Below are positions 41,533 to 49,926 of a stretch of 55,487 nucleotides of DNA, one piece after another; the first letter of the stretch is position 1; the number at the start of each line of letters is the position of its first letter. The notes beneath the pieces are model-generated. The model saw nothing but the letters and a program-made list of their open reading frames with translations, was not told the DNA's origin and searched no databases. This stretch comes from Agrobacterium fabrum (GTDB lineage: Bacteria > Pseudomonadota > Alphaproteobacteria > Rhizobiales > Rhizobiaceae). Position numbers and translations under genes: made by a program. The DNA lies in the NCBI GenBank assembly GCA_003241215.1, contig QFOL01000004.1, positions 1 to 55,487 on the forward strand, in the 5' to 3' direction.

Positions 41533-42291
41533 TTAGTTTCGATTGTTGAACATCTGGGCGTTGCCGGGCTGGTAGCCCGCGCCCGGCGTCAGGAAGCGGC
41601 GGCGCTGCTCACGGCCCTGTTCGGCCGCGGCCGCGCGCTCGGCCTCGGTCAACATCTGCGCGCGCCCATTCGCCGCGACGACGGCGGTAAGATCGGCGAG
41701 TTGCTGGGCCTGGAGGGCGAGGAGCTGATTGCCAGCCTGCGTCGCCTGCAGCGCGCCGGTCGCGCCCTGGCTCTGGCCGACGAGGGCCGACATCTGCGCG
41801 CGATTGGTGTCGATGTTGCCAACAACGCCGGCCTGAACCCGCATCGCATCCTGCAAGCCGCCGACGGTGTTCAGCCAGCGCGAACGGGCATCGGAGACGA
41901 GCTGCTGGTCGCTCGCCGACATCGAGACGTTCCCGTATTTCTGCTGGAACATCTGGTCGATCTTCTGGACGTCGTAGGCGATGTTTTGCGCCTGATTGAG
42001 GAGCTGCTGCGTCTTCTGGACCGACTGCTGCAACTGTTGGAGCGCGGAGAACGGCAAGCTGGTCAGGTTCCGCGCCTGATTGATCAGCATCTGCGCTTCG
42101 TTCTGAAGCGAGGTGATTTGGTTGGTGATCTGCTCCAGCGCGCGGGCGGCCTGAAGGACGTTCTGCGCATAGTTGGTCGGGTCGTAGACGATGATCGCGT
42201 GCGCCGGCGTTGCCAGCATCGGGGTGAGCGAGATCGGGGCGGTCAACAGCGCGGCAGCAAAACGCGCTGCGCGGGAATGACGCAGTTTCAT
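41533..42291 (-). CDS. trbJ: P-type conjugative transfer protein TrbJ (VirB5-like)
   Basis: 252 residues. Signal peptide ending TPAHA (residues 27-31), then a long coiled-coil helix rich in Gln (ALQQLQQSVQKTQQLLNQAQN region) and TrbJ-type C-terminus. Pilus-associated or periplasmic component. ATG 42291 follows AAGGAGAATTGAC and overlaps the trbE stop by 4 bp. Confidence 0.93.
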   Translation of the reverse strand: MKLRHSRAARFAAALLTAPISLTPMLATPAHAIIVYDPTNYAQNVLQAARALEQITNQITSLQNEAQMLINQARNLTSLPFSALQQLQQSVQKTQQLLNQAQNIAYDVQKIDQMFQQKYGNVSMSASDQQLVSDARSRWLNTVGGLQDAMRVQAGVVGNIDTNRAQMSALVGQSQGATGALQATQAGNQLLALQAQQLADLTAVVAANGRAQMLTEAERAAAAEQGREQRRRFLTPGAGYQPGNAQMFNNRN

Positions 42292-44726
42292 GTCAATTCT
42301 CCTTGGGTGTTGAGGGCGGGAACGAGATCTGCCGCCCAGCCGACATCGCGGTGATGCAGCCAGGCTGTGAGGAAGCCGTCGCGGCCATGTTCGGCCACGA
42401 TGCGGGCGATCGCGGTCTGGTCGGTCTTGGCGGAGGCAGCGCAAAGCGCGAGCGCGACAGCGGACAGGCCGAGTTCGAAGAGGCGATTGCCGCGACGCGA
42501 TTGGCAGTAGTAGTCACGCTTGGGCATCGCCCGCGCGATGATCTCGATCTGGCGATCATTGAGACCGAACCGGCGATAGATCGCGGTGATCTGCGGCTCG
42601 ATCGCCCGCTCGTTCGGCAACAGCAGACGGGTCTGGCAGCTCTCGATGATGGCGGGCGCGATCGCCGAACCATCGATGTCCGACAGCGATTGCGTTGCGA
42701 AGATCACGCTGGCGTTCTTCTTGCGCAGCGTTTTCAGCCATTCGCGGAGCTGGCCGGCGAATCCTTCATCGTCGAGGGCCAGCCAGCCCTCGTCGATGAT
42801 GATCAGGGTCGGTGAGCCGTCGAGCCGATCATCGAGGCGATGGAAGAGATAGGCGAGGACGGCGGGCGCCGCGCCGGTGCCGATCAATCCTTCGGTCTCG
42901 AAGGCCTGGACCGACGCCGTGCCGAGATACTCGTGCTCCGCATCGAGCAGGCGGCCATAAGGACCGCCGACGCAATACGGCCGTAGCGCCTGCTTCAGGT
43001 CGTTCGACTGGAGCAGCACGGCGAGACCCGTCAGCGTCCGCTCTTCGACCGGCGCGCTGGCGAGCGAGGTAAGCGCTGTCCAGAGGTGCTCCTTCACTTC
43101 CGGCGTGATGGTGACGCCTTCGCGGATCAGGATCGCAACGAGCCAATCGGCGGCCCAGGCACGCTCGGGCACATCATGAACGCGAGCGAGCGGCTGAAGG
43201 CTGACGCTGTCGGATGCGCCATCGCTGAGATCGCCGCCTAGATCGTGCCAGTCGCCGCCCATGGCGAGGGCGGCGGCGCGGATCGAGCCCCCGAAATCGA
43301 AGGCAACGACCTGCGAGCGGGCATAGCGGCGGAACTGAAGCGCCATCAGCGCGAGCAGCACGGACTTGCCCGCGCCTGTCGGGCCGACGATCAGCGTATG
43401 GCCGACGTCGCCGACATGGATGGAAAGCCGGAACGGGGTCGAGCCTTCGGTCTTGCCGAAGAGCAGTGGGGGAGCTGCAAAGTGCTCGTCCCGTTCCGGT
43501 CCCGCCCATACCGCCGAAAGCGGGATCATGTGGGCGAGATTGAGCGTGGAGATCGGCGGCTGCCGAACATTGGCGTAGACGTGGCCGGGCAGCGAGCCGA
43601 GCCAGGCATCGACCGCGTTCACGGTCTCCACCATGGCGGTGAAGTCGCGGCCCTGGATGACCTTCTCGACCAGCCGCAGCTTCTCGTCGGCCGCGCGCGG
43701 ATCGGCGTCCCAGACCGTCACCGTCGCGGTGACATAGGCCATGCCGGCGTAGTCGGCGCCGAGTTCCTGAAGCGCCATGTCGGCGTCGGCGGCTTTGTTG
43801 GCTGCGTCGGTGTCCACGAGGGCGGACGCCTCGTTGGTCATCACCTCCTTGAGAATCGCGGCGATCGACTTGCGCTTGGCGAACCATTGCCGCCGGATCT
43901 TGGTCAGCAATTTGGTCGCGTCGGTCTTGTCGAGCAGGATCGCGCGCGTCGACCAGCGATAGGGAAAGGCCAGCCGGTTCAGCTCATCGAGCAGGCCGGG
44001 TGTGGTCGCCGTCGGAAAGCCGGTGATCGTGAGGACGCGAACATGCTGATCGCCCAGCCGGGGCTCGAGGCCTCCGGCGAGCGGCTGATCGGCGAGCAGT
44101 GCGTCGAGATAGATCGGCGTTTCCGGGACGCGGACGCGATGGCGCTTCGTCGAGACGCAGCCGTGCAGATAGGTCAGGGTCTCGGCGTCATCGAGCCAAC
44201 GGCATTCCGGCATGAACGCTTCGACCAGGCGCAGGATGCGGTCGGTGCGATCGGCAAAGCCGGTCAGGGCTTCGCGCGGGTCGATGCCCGATTTCTCGCG
44301 GCCCTCGTAGAGCCAGGTTTCCGCGCGGGCGGCGTCCTCGGCCGGGGGCAGCCAGGCGAAGGTGAGGAAATAGCTCGACTCGAAATGCGCACCGGCTTCC
44401 TCGAAATCGGCCTTGCGTTCAGCATCGACCAGCGCCGACGCGGAGTCGGGAAATTTGCTGCTGGGATAGCGGTTCGAAGGATGGCGTTGCGCCTCGACGA
44501 AAATTGCCCAGCCGGAGCCGAGACGTCGGAAGGCGTTGTTGAGGCGGCCGGCGACCGCGACCAGCTCGGCGGGAACGGCCGAGTCCAGATCGGGGCCGCG
44601 GAATTGCGCGGTGCGCTGGAAGCTGCCGTCCTTGTTGAGGACGATGCCGGAGCCGACCAGTGCGACCCAGGGCAGGAAATCGGCGAGCCGGCTGTTGCGG
44701 TTGCGGTATTCGGCGAGGTTCATCAT
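42288..44726 (-). CDS. trbE: Conjugal transfer ATPase TrbE (VirB4-like)
   Basis: 812 residues. N-terminal CagE/TrbE domain (1-400); Walker A in IVGPTGAGKSVLLA, Walker B in LIIIDEGWLAL, and a downstream arginine-rich ATPase motif region (LSDIDGSAIAPAIIESC). Powers substrate transfer and pilus assembly at the inner membrane. Start ATG 44726 follows GAGGGGAGC. A second ATG at 44723 is adjacent. Confidence 0.95.
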   Translation of the reverse strand: MMNLAEYRNRNSRLADFLPWVALVGSGIVLNKDGSFQRTAQFRGPDLDSAVPAELVAVAGRLNNAFRRLGSGWAIFVEAQRHPSNRYPSSKFPDSASALVDAERKADFEEAGAHFESSYFLTFAWLPPAEDAARAETWLYEGREKSGIDPREALTGFADRTDRILRLVEAFMPECRWLDDAETLTYLHGCVSTKRHRVRVPETPIYLDALLADQPLAGGLEPRLGDQHVRVLTITGFPTATTPGLLDELNRLAFPYRWSTRAILLDKTDATKLLTKIRRQWFAKRKSIAAILKEVMTNEASALVDTDAANKAADADMALQELGADYAGMAYVTATVTVWDADPRAADEKLRLVEKVIQGRDFTAMVETVNAVDAWLGSLPGHVYANVRQPPISTLNLAHMIPLSAVWAGPERDEHFAAPPLLFGKTEGSTPFRLSIHVGDVGHTLIVGPTGAGKSVLLALMALQFRRYARSQVVAFDFGGSIRAAALAMGGDWHDLGGDLSDGASDSVSLQPLARVHDVPERAWAADWLVAILIREGVTITPEVKEHLWTALTSLASAPVEERTLTGLAVLLQSNDLKQALRPYCVGGPYGRLLDAEHEYLGTASVQAFETEGLIGTGAAPAVLAYLFHRLDDRLDGSPTLIIIDEGWLALDDEGFAGQLREWLKTLRKKNASVIFATQSLSDIDGSAIAPAIIESCQTRLLLPNERAIEPQITAIYRRFGLNDRQIEIIARAMPKRDYYCQSRRGNRLFELGLSAVALALCAASAKTDQTAIARIVAEHGRDGFLTAWLHHRDVGWAADLVPALNTQGELT

Positions 44727-44739
44727 GGCGACGCTCCCC

Positions 44740-45021
44740 TCAAACCGCGAGATGCGCGGGGATGCGCAGGTGCCGGCGCACGACATCGACGAAAAGCGGG
44801 TCGCGCTTGGCGGCCCAGACGGCCGCGACGTGGCCGATCGCCCAGATCGCGATGCCGACGAGCCAGAGGCGCAGGCCGAGGCCGACGGCGCCGGCAAGTG
44901 TGCCGTTCATAATGGCGATCGCGCGCGGGGCGCCGCCGAGCAGAATTGGCTCGGTCAGCGCCCGGTGGACCGCGACCGTGAAGCCCGGCACTTCGCCGGC
45001 CTGATCCACGATGCCCGCCAT
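44740..45021 (-). CDS. trbD: Conjugal transfer protein TrbD (VirB3-like)
   Basis: 93 residues with two adjacent membrane helices (AIAIMNGTLAGAVGLGLRLW and LVGIAIWAIGHVAAVWA). VTVHRALTEPILLGG-like start is typical of VirB3/TrbD. Its stop is 13 bp before trbE; its start overlaps the trbC stop. Confidence 0.92.
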   Translation of the reverse strand: MAGIVDQAGEVPGFTVAVHRALTEPILLGGAPRAIAIMNGTLAGAVGLGLRLWLVGIAIWAIGHVAAVWAAKRDPLFVDVVRRHLRIPAHLAV

Positions 45022-45353
45022 CAGACGAGCGCTCCGCCGCCGAAGCTGAAGAAGCTGAGGAAGAACGAGCTGGCCGCGAAGGCGATCGAGAGGCCGAACA
45101 CGATCTGGATGAGCCGGCGGAAGCCGCCGGACGTATCGCCGAAGGCGAGCGTCAGGCCCGTGACGATGATGATGATCACGGCAATGATCTTGGAGACCGG
45201 CCCTTCGATCGATTGAAGGATTTGCTGGAGCGGCTGTTCCCACGGCATGGATGAGCCGGAGGCGTGCGCGGCGGGTGCCATGGCGATGCTGATGACAAGC
45301 ATCGACGCCGTCATCATCAGGCGGCGAGGCAATATGCGGGCATGCGAAATCAT
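45021..45353 (-). CDS. trbC: Conjugal transfer pilin TrbC (VirB2-like)
   Basis: 110 residues. Long signal peptide ending PAAHAS (about residue 31), then two hydrophobic helices (IIAVIIIIVTGLTLAFG and IAFAASSFFLSFF), the hallmark of conjugative pilins. Likely cyclised or processed with the help of TraF encoded downstream in the same element. Start overlaps the trbB stop by 4 bp. Confidence 0.93.
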   Translation of the reverse strand: MISHARILPRRLMMTASMLVISIAMAPAAHASGSSMPWEQPLQQILQSIEGPVSKIIAVIIIIVTGLTLAFGDTSGGFRRLIQIVFGLSIAFAASSFFLSFFSFGGGALV

Positions 45354-46336
45354 GCGGATTCTCCTTCGTTGGACTTCGGGGTGATGGCGGTGACGCGGTA
45401 GTCGCCGTCGGGGCCGAGACCCTCGACGCGTGCGAGTTCGGCAAGCCGGCGCTGTGAGCCGCGGCCGGAGAGGACCGCGACGAGATCGATCGTCTCGGCG
45501 ATCAGCGCGCGCGGGACGGTGACGACGGCTTCTTGAATGAGCTGTTCGAGACGGCGCAGCGCGCCGATGGCGCTGCCGGCGTGGATGGTCCCGACGCCGC
45601 CGGGATGGCCGGTGCCCCACGCCTTGAGCAAGTCGAGCGCCTCCGCGCCACGAACTTCGCCGACCGGAATGCGGTCAGGGCGAAGGCGCAGCGACGAGCG
45701 CACGAGATCGGAGAGCGAGGCGACGCCGTCCTTCGTTCGCATGGCGACGAGGTTCGGCGCGGCGCATTGCAGCTCGCGCGTATCCTCGATGATGACCACG
45801 CGATCAGCGGTCTTGGCGACCTCGGCGAGCAGCGCATTGGTGAGGGTTGTCTTGCCGGTCGATGTTCCGCCGGCGACAAGGATGTTGGCGCGCGAAGCGA
45901 CGCCGTGGCGGAGCGCGGAAGCCTGTTCCGCAGACATGATTCCGGCCGCGACGTAATCTTCGAGCATGAAGACGGCTACGGCGGGCTTGCGGATCGCGAA
46001 GGCCGGCGCCGCGACGACAGGCGGAAGCAGGCCCTCGAACCGCTCTCCCGTCTCGGGCAGTTCGGCGGAGACACGCGGGGCGCCGGCATGAACCTCGGCG
46101 CCGACGTGATGGGCGACAAGGCGGACAATGCGTTCGCCGTCCGCTGCCGACAGCCGCTCACCCGTATCGGACAGTCCCTCGGAGAGACGATCGATCCAAA
46201 GCCGCCCGTCGGGATTCAGCATCACCTCGACGATGCTGGCGTCGTCGAGATAGCGCGCGATGGCGGGGCCGAGCGCGGTGCGAAGCATCCGCGCGCCGCG
46301 CGCAAAGCCTTCTGAATTTTGATGAGACCCCGCCAT
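45350..46336 (-). CDS. trbB: Conjugal transfer ATPase TrbB (VirB11-like)
   Basis: 328 residues. Walker [15 protein letters not shown], His box [15 protein letters not shown], and the Walker B acid in [11 protein letters not shown]: complete VirB11-type traffic ATPase. First gene of the trb operon. ATG 46336 is preferred; ATG 46351 (five residues longer) is possible. The 109 bp before the divergent SRPBCC gene contain the promoters. Confidence 0.95.
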   Translation of the reverse strand: MAGSHQNSEGFARGARMLRTALGPAIARYLDDASIVEVMLNPDGRLWIDRLSEGLSDTGERLSAADGERIVRLVAHHVGAEVHAGAPRVSAELPETGERFEGLLPPVVAAPAFAIRKPAVAVFMLEDYVAAGIMSAEQASALRHGVASRANILVAGGTSTGKTTLTNALLAEVAKTADRVVIIEDTRELQCAAPNLVAMRTKDGVASLSDLVRSSLRLRPDRIPVGEVRGAEALDLLKAWGTGHPGGVGTIHAGSAIGALRRLEQLIQEAVVTVPRALIAETIDLVAVLSGRGSQRRLAELARVEGLGPDGDYRVTAITPKSNEGESA

Positions 46337-46502
46337 ACAACCCCGATTCAAACGGGGCTAAGACAGACCTTCCCCGGACCGGGATGATTAAAAGGGCCTG
46401 ATTTTGGGCCGATTCAACAAGGATTCATCGGCGTAGTAGTGTAGCGTGCAAATACAGGAGAACGGCGGTGTCAGAATTCCAGGGGCGGAGGATGAATGGT
46501 TG

Positions 46503-46979
46503 ATGACGGGAGATCTTCCGCGTGGAAGGACCGACTCGGCGACGCGATTCATCTCAGCGCCAGCCGACGCGATCTATCGAGCCTTCGTTGACCCGGCAGC
46601 TTGGCTGGAATGGCTTCCACCTAAAGGCATGACGGGCGAAATCTATGAATTCGACGCGCGGCCCGGCGGCACTTACAGAATGGCGCTTACCTATGTCGGC
46701 GATCATGCCAATGCGGGTAAGGCCGACGCGAACACGGATATCGTCGAAGGCAGGTTCGCGGAACTCGTGCCGGACGTGCGTGTGGTCCAGATCGTTACTT
46801 TCGAGTCCAGCGATCCGCGCTTCTCGGGTGAGATGCGAATGACGTGGAGCATTCTCTCGAAAGCGGCCGGTAGCGAAGTTTCGATCATCGCCGAGAATGT
46901 GCCACCAGGGATAAGCAAGGCCGATCATGACGTCGGACTACGCTCTACCCTCGAAAACCTGGCGCAGTTTGTCGAGTAA
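46503..46979 (+). CDS. SRPBCC (AHSA1-like) family protein
   Basis: 158 residues of the START-like AHSA1 group: FISAPADAIYRAFVDPAAWLEWLPPKGM and YEFDARPGGTYRMALTY are typical. Ligand unknown. ATG 46503 follows GGAGG with 10-bp spacing; a GTG start at 46446 would add 19 residues. It is the only plus-strand gene in the transfer region and looks like inserted cargo. I see no convincing regulon motif in front of it. Confidence 0.82.
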   Translation: MTGDLPRGRTDSATRFISAPADAIYRAFVDPAAWLEWLPPKGMTGEIYEFDARPGGTYRMALTYVGDHANAGKADANTDIVEGRFAELVPDVRVVQIVTFESSDPRFSGEMRMTWSILSKAAGSEVSIIAENVPPGISKADHDVGLRSTLENLAQFVE

Positions 46980-47066
46980 CGGTGGCGCACCGTCGCGGCC
47001 CCAGGCCCATGGCCACCAAGCGCGAGCTTGTGGAGGGCGGAGACCACGACAGGGGGCGTGCCCCGG

Positions 47067-47333
47067 CTAGAGATAAGCGGCCATTCTCTGCATCATCGCG
47101 AACGACGGCACGCTCTGGAGCGCGGTCGCCCGCGCGAGATGGCTGTCGTATACGGTGCGCGCGCGATCTGGTTCCTGTTCGGCATCGAGACCGAAGAATG
47201 CGCGCGCCGTCGTGCGCCAATCCTGGCCGCGAGCCTGACGGTCAAGCAGACAGATGTACAACGTCGTATGATCGCGATCGTATTCCGTGATCTCATTGCT
47301 TGACGGTGCGGCGTCCTCGAACGACATGAACAT
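47067..47333 (-). CDS. DUF2285-like small protein with regulon motif
   Basis: 88 residues. LYICLLDRQARGQDWRTTARAFFGL followed by a helix-turn-helix-like end (ARTVYDSHLARATALQ) resembles the C-terminal DNA-binding part of DUF2285 proteins of rhizobial ICEs, which include the transfer activator FseA in Mesorhizobium. The assignment is moderate. ATG 47333 follows GGTCGGAG. Motif copy 15 lies 78 bp upstream, which places it under the same control as the repair genes. Confidence 0.6.
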   Translation of the reverse strand: MFMSFEDAAPSSNEITEYDRDHTTLYICLLDRQARGQDWRTTARAFFGLDAEQEPDRARTVYDSHLARATALQSVPSFAMMQRMAAYL

Positions 47334-47411
47334 GGCTGCTTACTCCGACCTTCCGCTTGCACGATGAAAAACAAGCGTCGCCGCAAAGGTTAATAAGATC
47401 GAGGCGATCTG

Positions 47412-47435
47412 CACTCCGGTTCATACTTTCAAACT
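47412..47435 (-). promoter_or_regulatory. Cargo regulon motif (copy 15)
   Basis: Minus strand reads AGTTTGAAAGTA then TGAACCGGAGTG. It is 11 kb from the next nearest copy, in the gap between the CopG gene and the DUF2285-like gene. Confidence 0.8.
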
Positions 47436-47465
47436 GCGATTTGAGCCGCTCGCCGCAAGGCGCGG

Positions 47466-47906
47466 CTACTCTTTTTCGCCGTCAAGCGCCTGCGGAACAT
47501 CCTCCGAAATCTCCTGTCTGAGCTTCGGCCCCTTGGCGAGGCGGCGGCCAAGCGCCGTAACAAAAGCATCGTATCGCTCGCCGGTCTTGGCGCGCGCGGC
47601 CTGCGCTGCTGGTTCGGGAAGCGCCGGTGTCGTGGAGAGCCAGAAGCGGATGAACACCGCGAGCGTCTCGACCGCGATTCCGACATCCCGCTCCAGCCGC
47701 GTCATCCGGCGATCGAGCTGGTCGAGGCGCTTCGTGACCGCGGCCTCCTGCCTTTCCGCCGCATCTGGTGACAGGAAGGACTCGATCGCCGCCTCCGCGA
47801 TCAACGATCGCGAATGATCGCGACGCGCAGCATGTTCCGCCAGTCGTCCCATTACGGCAGGGTCGAGGTAGACGGAGAGGCGCTGCTTTCTCGGCGGTTT
47901 CGACAT
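47466..47906 (-). CDS. CopG-family ribbon-helix-helix protein of the transfer region
   Basis: 146 residues. N-terminal RHH motif (KQRLSVYLDPAVMGRLAEHAARRDHSRSLIAEAAIESFL in outline), then a coiled-coil-like and one hydrophobic helix (IAVETLAVFIRFWL). Such proteins accompany traG and may regulate the relaxase/coupling genes. It starts 8 bp after traG. Confidence 0.88.
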   Translation of the reverse strand: MSKPPRKQRLSVYLDPAVMGRLAEHAARRDHSRSLIAEAAIESFLSPDAAERQEAAVTKRLDQLDRRMTRLERDVGIAVETLAVFIRFWLSTTPALPEPAAQAARAKTGERYDAFVTALGRRLAKGPKLRQEISEDVPQALDGEKE

Positions 47907-47913
47907 CGGCGCC

Positions 47914-49902
47914 TCACAGATCCATGCCGTCGTTCGGATCGAGCGAAACCTGCCGCGCCACGCCCTGCATCATCCGCGTCATGCGACGGTTGCGGGCGGC
48001 GGCGTCTTCGTCCTCGTCTCGCTCGACGTCGATCTCGAATTCGTTCTCGACGGGCGGCTTCTTCTCGGCGGGCTGCACGCGGTTGAGTTCGGGCTGATGT
48101 CGACGTTCCGACTCGGTCGGATCTTCATCGCCGGCGCCGGGCGCGGACTTAGATTCGAGCACCTCCGGGCGGGCGGGCCGCGGCAGGGTCGTCCAGTCGT
48201 CCGGCCGCCCTCGCGGCGGCACAGTAAGGGACGGCGGTGACAGCAGGCGCTCCTTGAAGCGAGCGTCCTCGTAGTAGCGCGCCTTCTTCGCGCGGATCGG
48301 CGGCGTACCCGCGACCATGACGATCTCGTCCGCCGGCGGGAGCTGCATGATCTCGCCGGGGGTCAGCAGCGGCCGCGCCGTTTCGGAGCGCGACACCATC
48401 AAATGGCCAAGCCAGGGCGAAAGCCGGTGGCCGGCATAGTTCTTCATGGCCTTCATCTCGGTGGCAGTGCCGAGCGCGTCCGATACGCGCTTGGCGGTGC
48501 GCTCGTCGTTGGTGGCGAAGCTGACGCGGACATGGCAGTTGTCGAGGATGGAGTTGTTCGCCCCGTAGGCCTTTTCGATCTGGTTGAGCGATTGGGCGAT
48601 GAGAAAGCTTTTCAGCCCATAGCCGGCCATGAACGCCAGCGCTGACTCGAAGAAATCGAGGCGGCCGAGCGCTGGAAACTCGTCGAGCATGAGAAGAAGC
48701 CGGTGGCGTCCCGCCTTCGCCTGCAAATCCTCGGTCAGGCGGCGGCCGACCTGATTGAGGATCAGGCGGATCAGCGGCTTGGTGCGGTTGATGTCGGAGG
48801 GCGGAACGACGAGGTAGAGCGTCGTCGGGCGCTTGTCACCCACGATGTCGGTGATCCGCCAATCGCAGCGCCGCGTCACCTCGGCGACGACCGGATCGCG
48901 ATACAGGCCGAGGAACGACATGGCGGTGGAGAGCACGCCCGAGCGCTCGTTGTCGGATTTGTTGAGCAGCTCACGCGCCGCGCTGGCGATGACAGGGTGC
49001 GGCCCAGCCTCGCCAAGATGGGCGGTCTTCATCATCGCGGCCAATGTCGACTCGATCGGACGCTTTGGGTCTGACAGGAATGCGGCAACCCCGGCCAGGG
49101 TCTTGTCGTCCTCGGCATAAAGGACATGGAGGATCGCGCCGACCAGCAACGCATGGCTGGTTTTTTCCCAGTGATTGCGCTTTTCGAGTGAGCCTTCGGG
49201 ATCGACCAGGATGTCGGCGATGTTCTGCACGTCGCGGACTTCCCACTCGCCGCGGCGCACCTCGAGCAGCGGATTGTACGCTGCGGATTTCGTGTTGGTC
49301 GGATCGAACAGCAGGACGCGGCCATGCTTGGCGCGGAAGCCGGCGGTGAGCTGCCAATTCTCTCCTTTGATATCGTGGACGATGGCTGAGCCCGGCCAGG
49401 TCAGCAGCGAGGGAACGACAAGGCCGACGCCTTTACCGGAGCGGGTCGGCGCAAAGCACAGGACATGCTCCGGTCCATCGTGGCGCAGGTAGGCGTGATC
49501 GTACCGGCCGAGCACTACGCCGTCGGGGCCAAGAAGGCCCGCCGACTCCACCTCCTTCTTCTCGGCCCAGCGCGCGGAGCCATAGGTCTCGACCTTCTTG
49601 GCCTCGCGCGCCCGCCAGACCGACATGCCGATCGCGACGGCGATCGAGATGAAGCCGCCCGACGCGGCGATGAAGGCGCCCTCGACGAAGATCGACGGCG
49701 CGTAGGCGTCGTAGAAATACCACCACCAGTAAAAGGCGGGCGGATAGTAGAATGGCCAGCCTAACACCGAGAACCAGGCCGGGCCGAGCTGCGCCTGAAA
49801 TCCGAGCTTCCACGCGACATATTCGGTAGCGCCCCAGGTGGTGGCGAGGACGATCAGGAAGACGGTGAGGATCTGGCCCCAGAGGATTTTTGTTGCCGAC
49901 AT
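47914..49902 (-). CDS. traG: Type IV coupling protein TraG (VirD4-like)
   Basis: 662 residues. Two or three N-terminal membrane helices (VFLIVLATTWGATEYVAW, FYYPPAFYWWWYFYDAY region), then the AAA+ domain with Walker A APTRSGKGVGLVVPSLL and Walker B LLLMLDEFPALG. Links the relaxosome to the Trb channel. It follows the relaxase gene by 24 bp. Confidence 0.96.
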   Translation of the reverse strand: MSATKILWGQILTVFLIVLATTWGATEYVAWKLGFQAQLGPAWFSVLGWPFYYPPAFYWWWYFYDAYAPSIFVEGAFIAASGGFISIAVAIGMSVWRAREAKKVETYGSARWAEKKEVESAGLLGPDGVVLGRYDHAYLRHDGPEHVLCFAPTRSGKGVGLVVPSLLTWPGSAIVHDIKGENWQLTAGFRAKHGRVLLFDPTNTKSAAYNPLLEVRRGEWEVRDVQNIADILVDPEGSLEKRNHWEKTSHALLVGAILHVLYAEDDKTLAGVAAFLSDPKRPIESTLAAMMKTAHLGEAGPHPVIASAARELLNKSDNERSGVLSTAMSFLGLYRDPVVAEVTRRCDWRITDIVGDKRPTTLYLVVPPSDINRTKPLIRLILNQVGRRLTEDLQAKAGRHRLLLMLDEFPALGRLDFFESALAFMAGYGLKSFLIAQSLNQIEKAYGANNSILDNCHVRVSFATNDERTAKRVSDALGTATEMKAMKNYAGHRLSPWLGHLMVSRSETARPLLTPGEIMQLPPADEIVMVAGTPPIRAKKARYYEDARFKERLLSPPSLTVPPRGRPDDWTTLPRPARPEVLESKSAPGAGDEDPTESERRHQPELNRVQPAEKKPPVENEFEIDVERDEDEDAAARNRRMTRMMQGVARQVSLDPNDGMDL

Positions 49903-49926
49903 GACGGCGGTCCTTTCGCAGAGAGG

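Noticed and set aside
39822..44912. Long plus-strand frames (391 and 555 codons) opposite trbL and trbE
   Set aside because: Compositionally biased antisense shadows of the trb genes, rich in Arg, Glu and Gly, without any known domain or start signal.
46395..46430. Sequence GATTCAACAAGGATTCATCGG before the SRPBCC gene, similar to the regulon motif
   Set aside because: It matches only in scattered positions, lacks TTGAAAG and CGGAGTG, and there is no TA at the +20 position. Not counted as a copy.
47341..47362. CTCCGACCTTCCGCTTGCA as a sixteenth motif copy before the DUF2285-like gene
   Set aside because: The match is confined to the GGTCGGAG part, which serves as the ribosome site of the gene; the TTTGAAAG half is absent.
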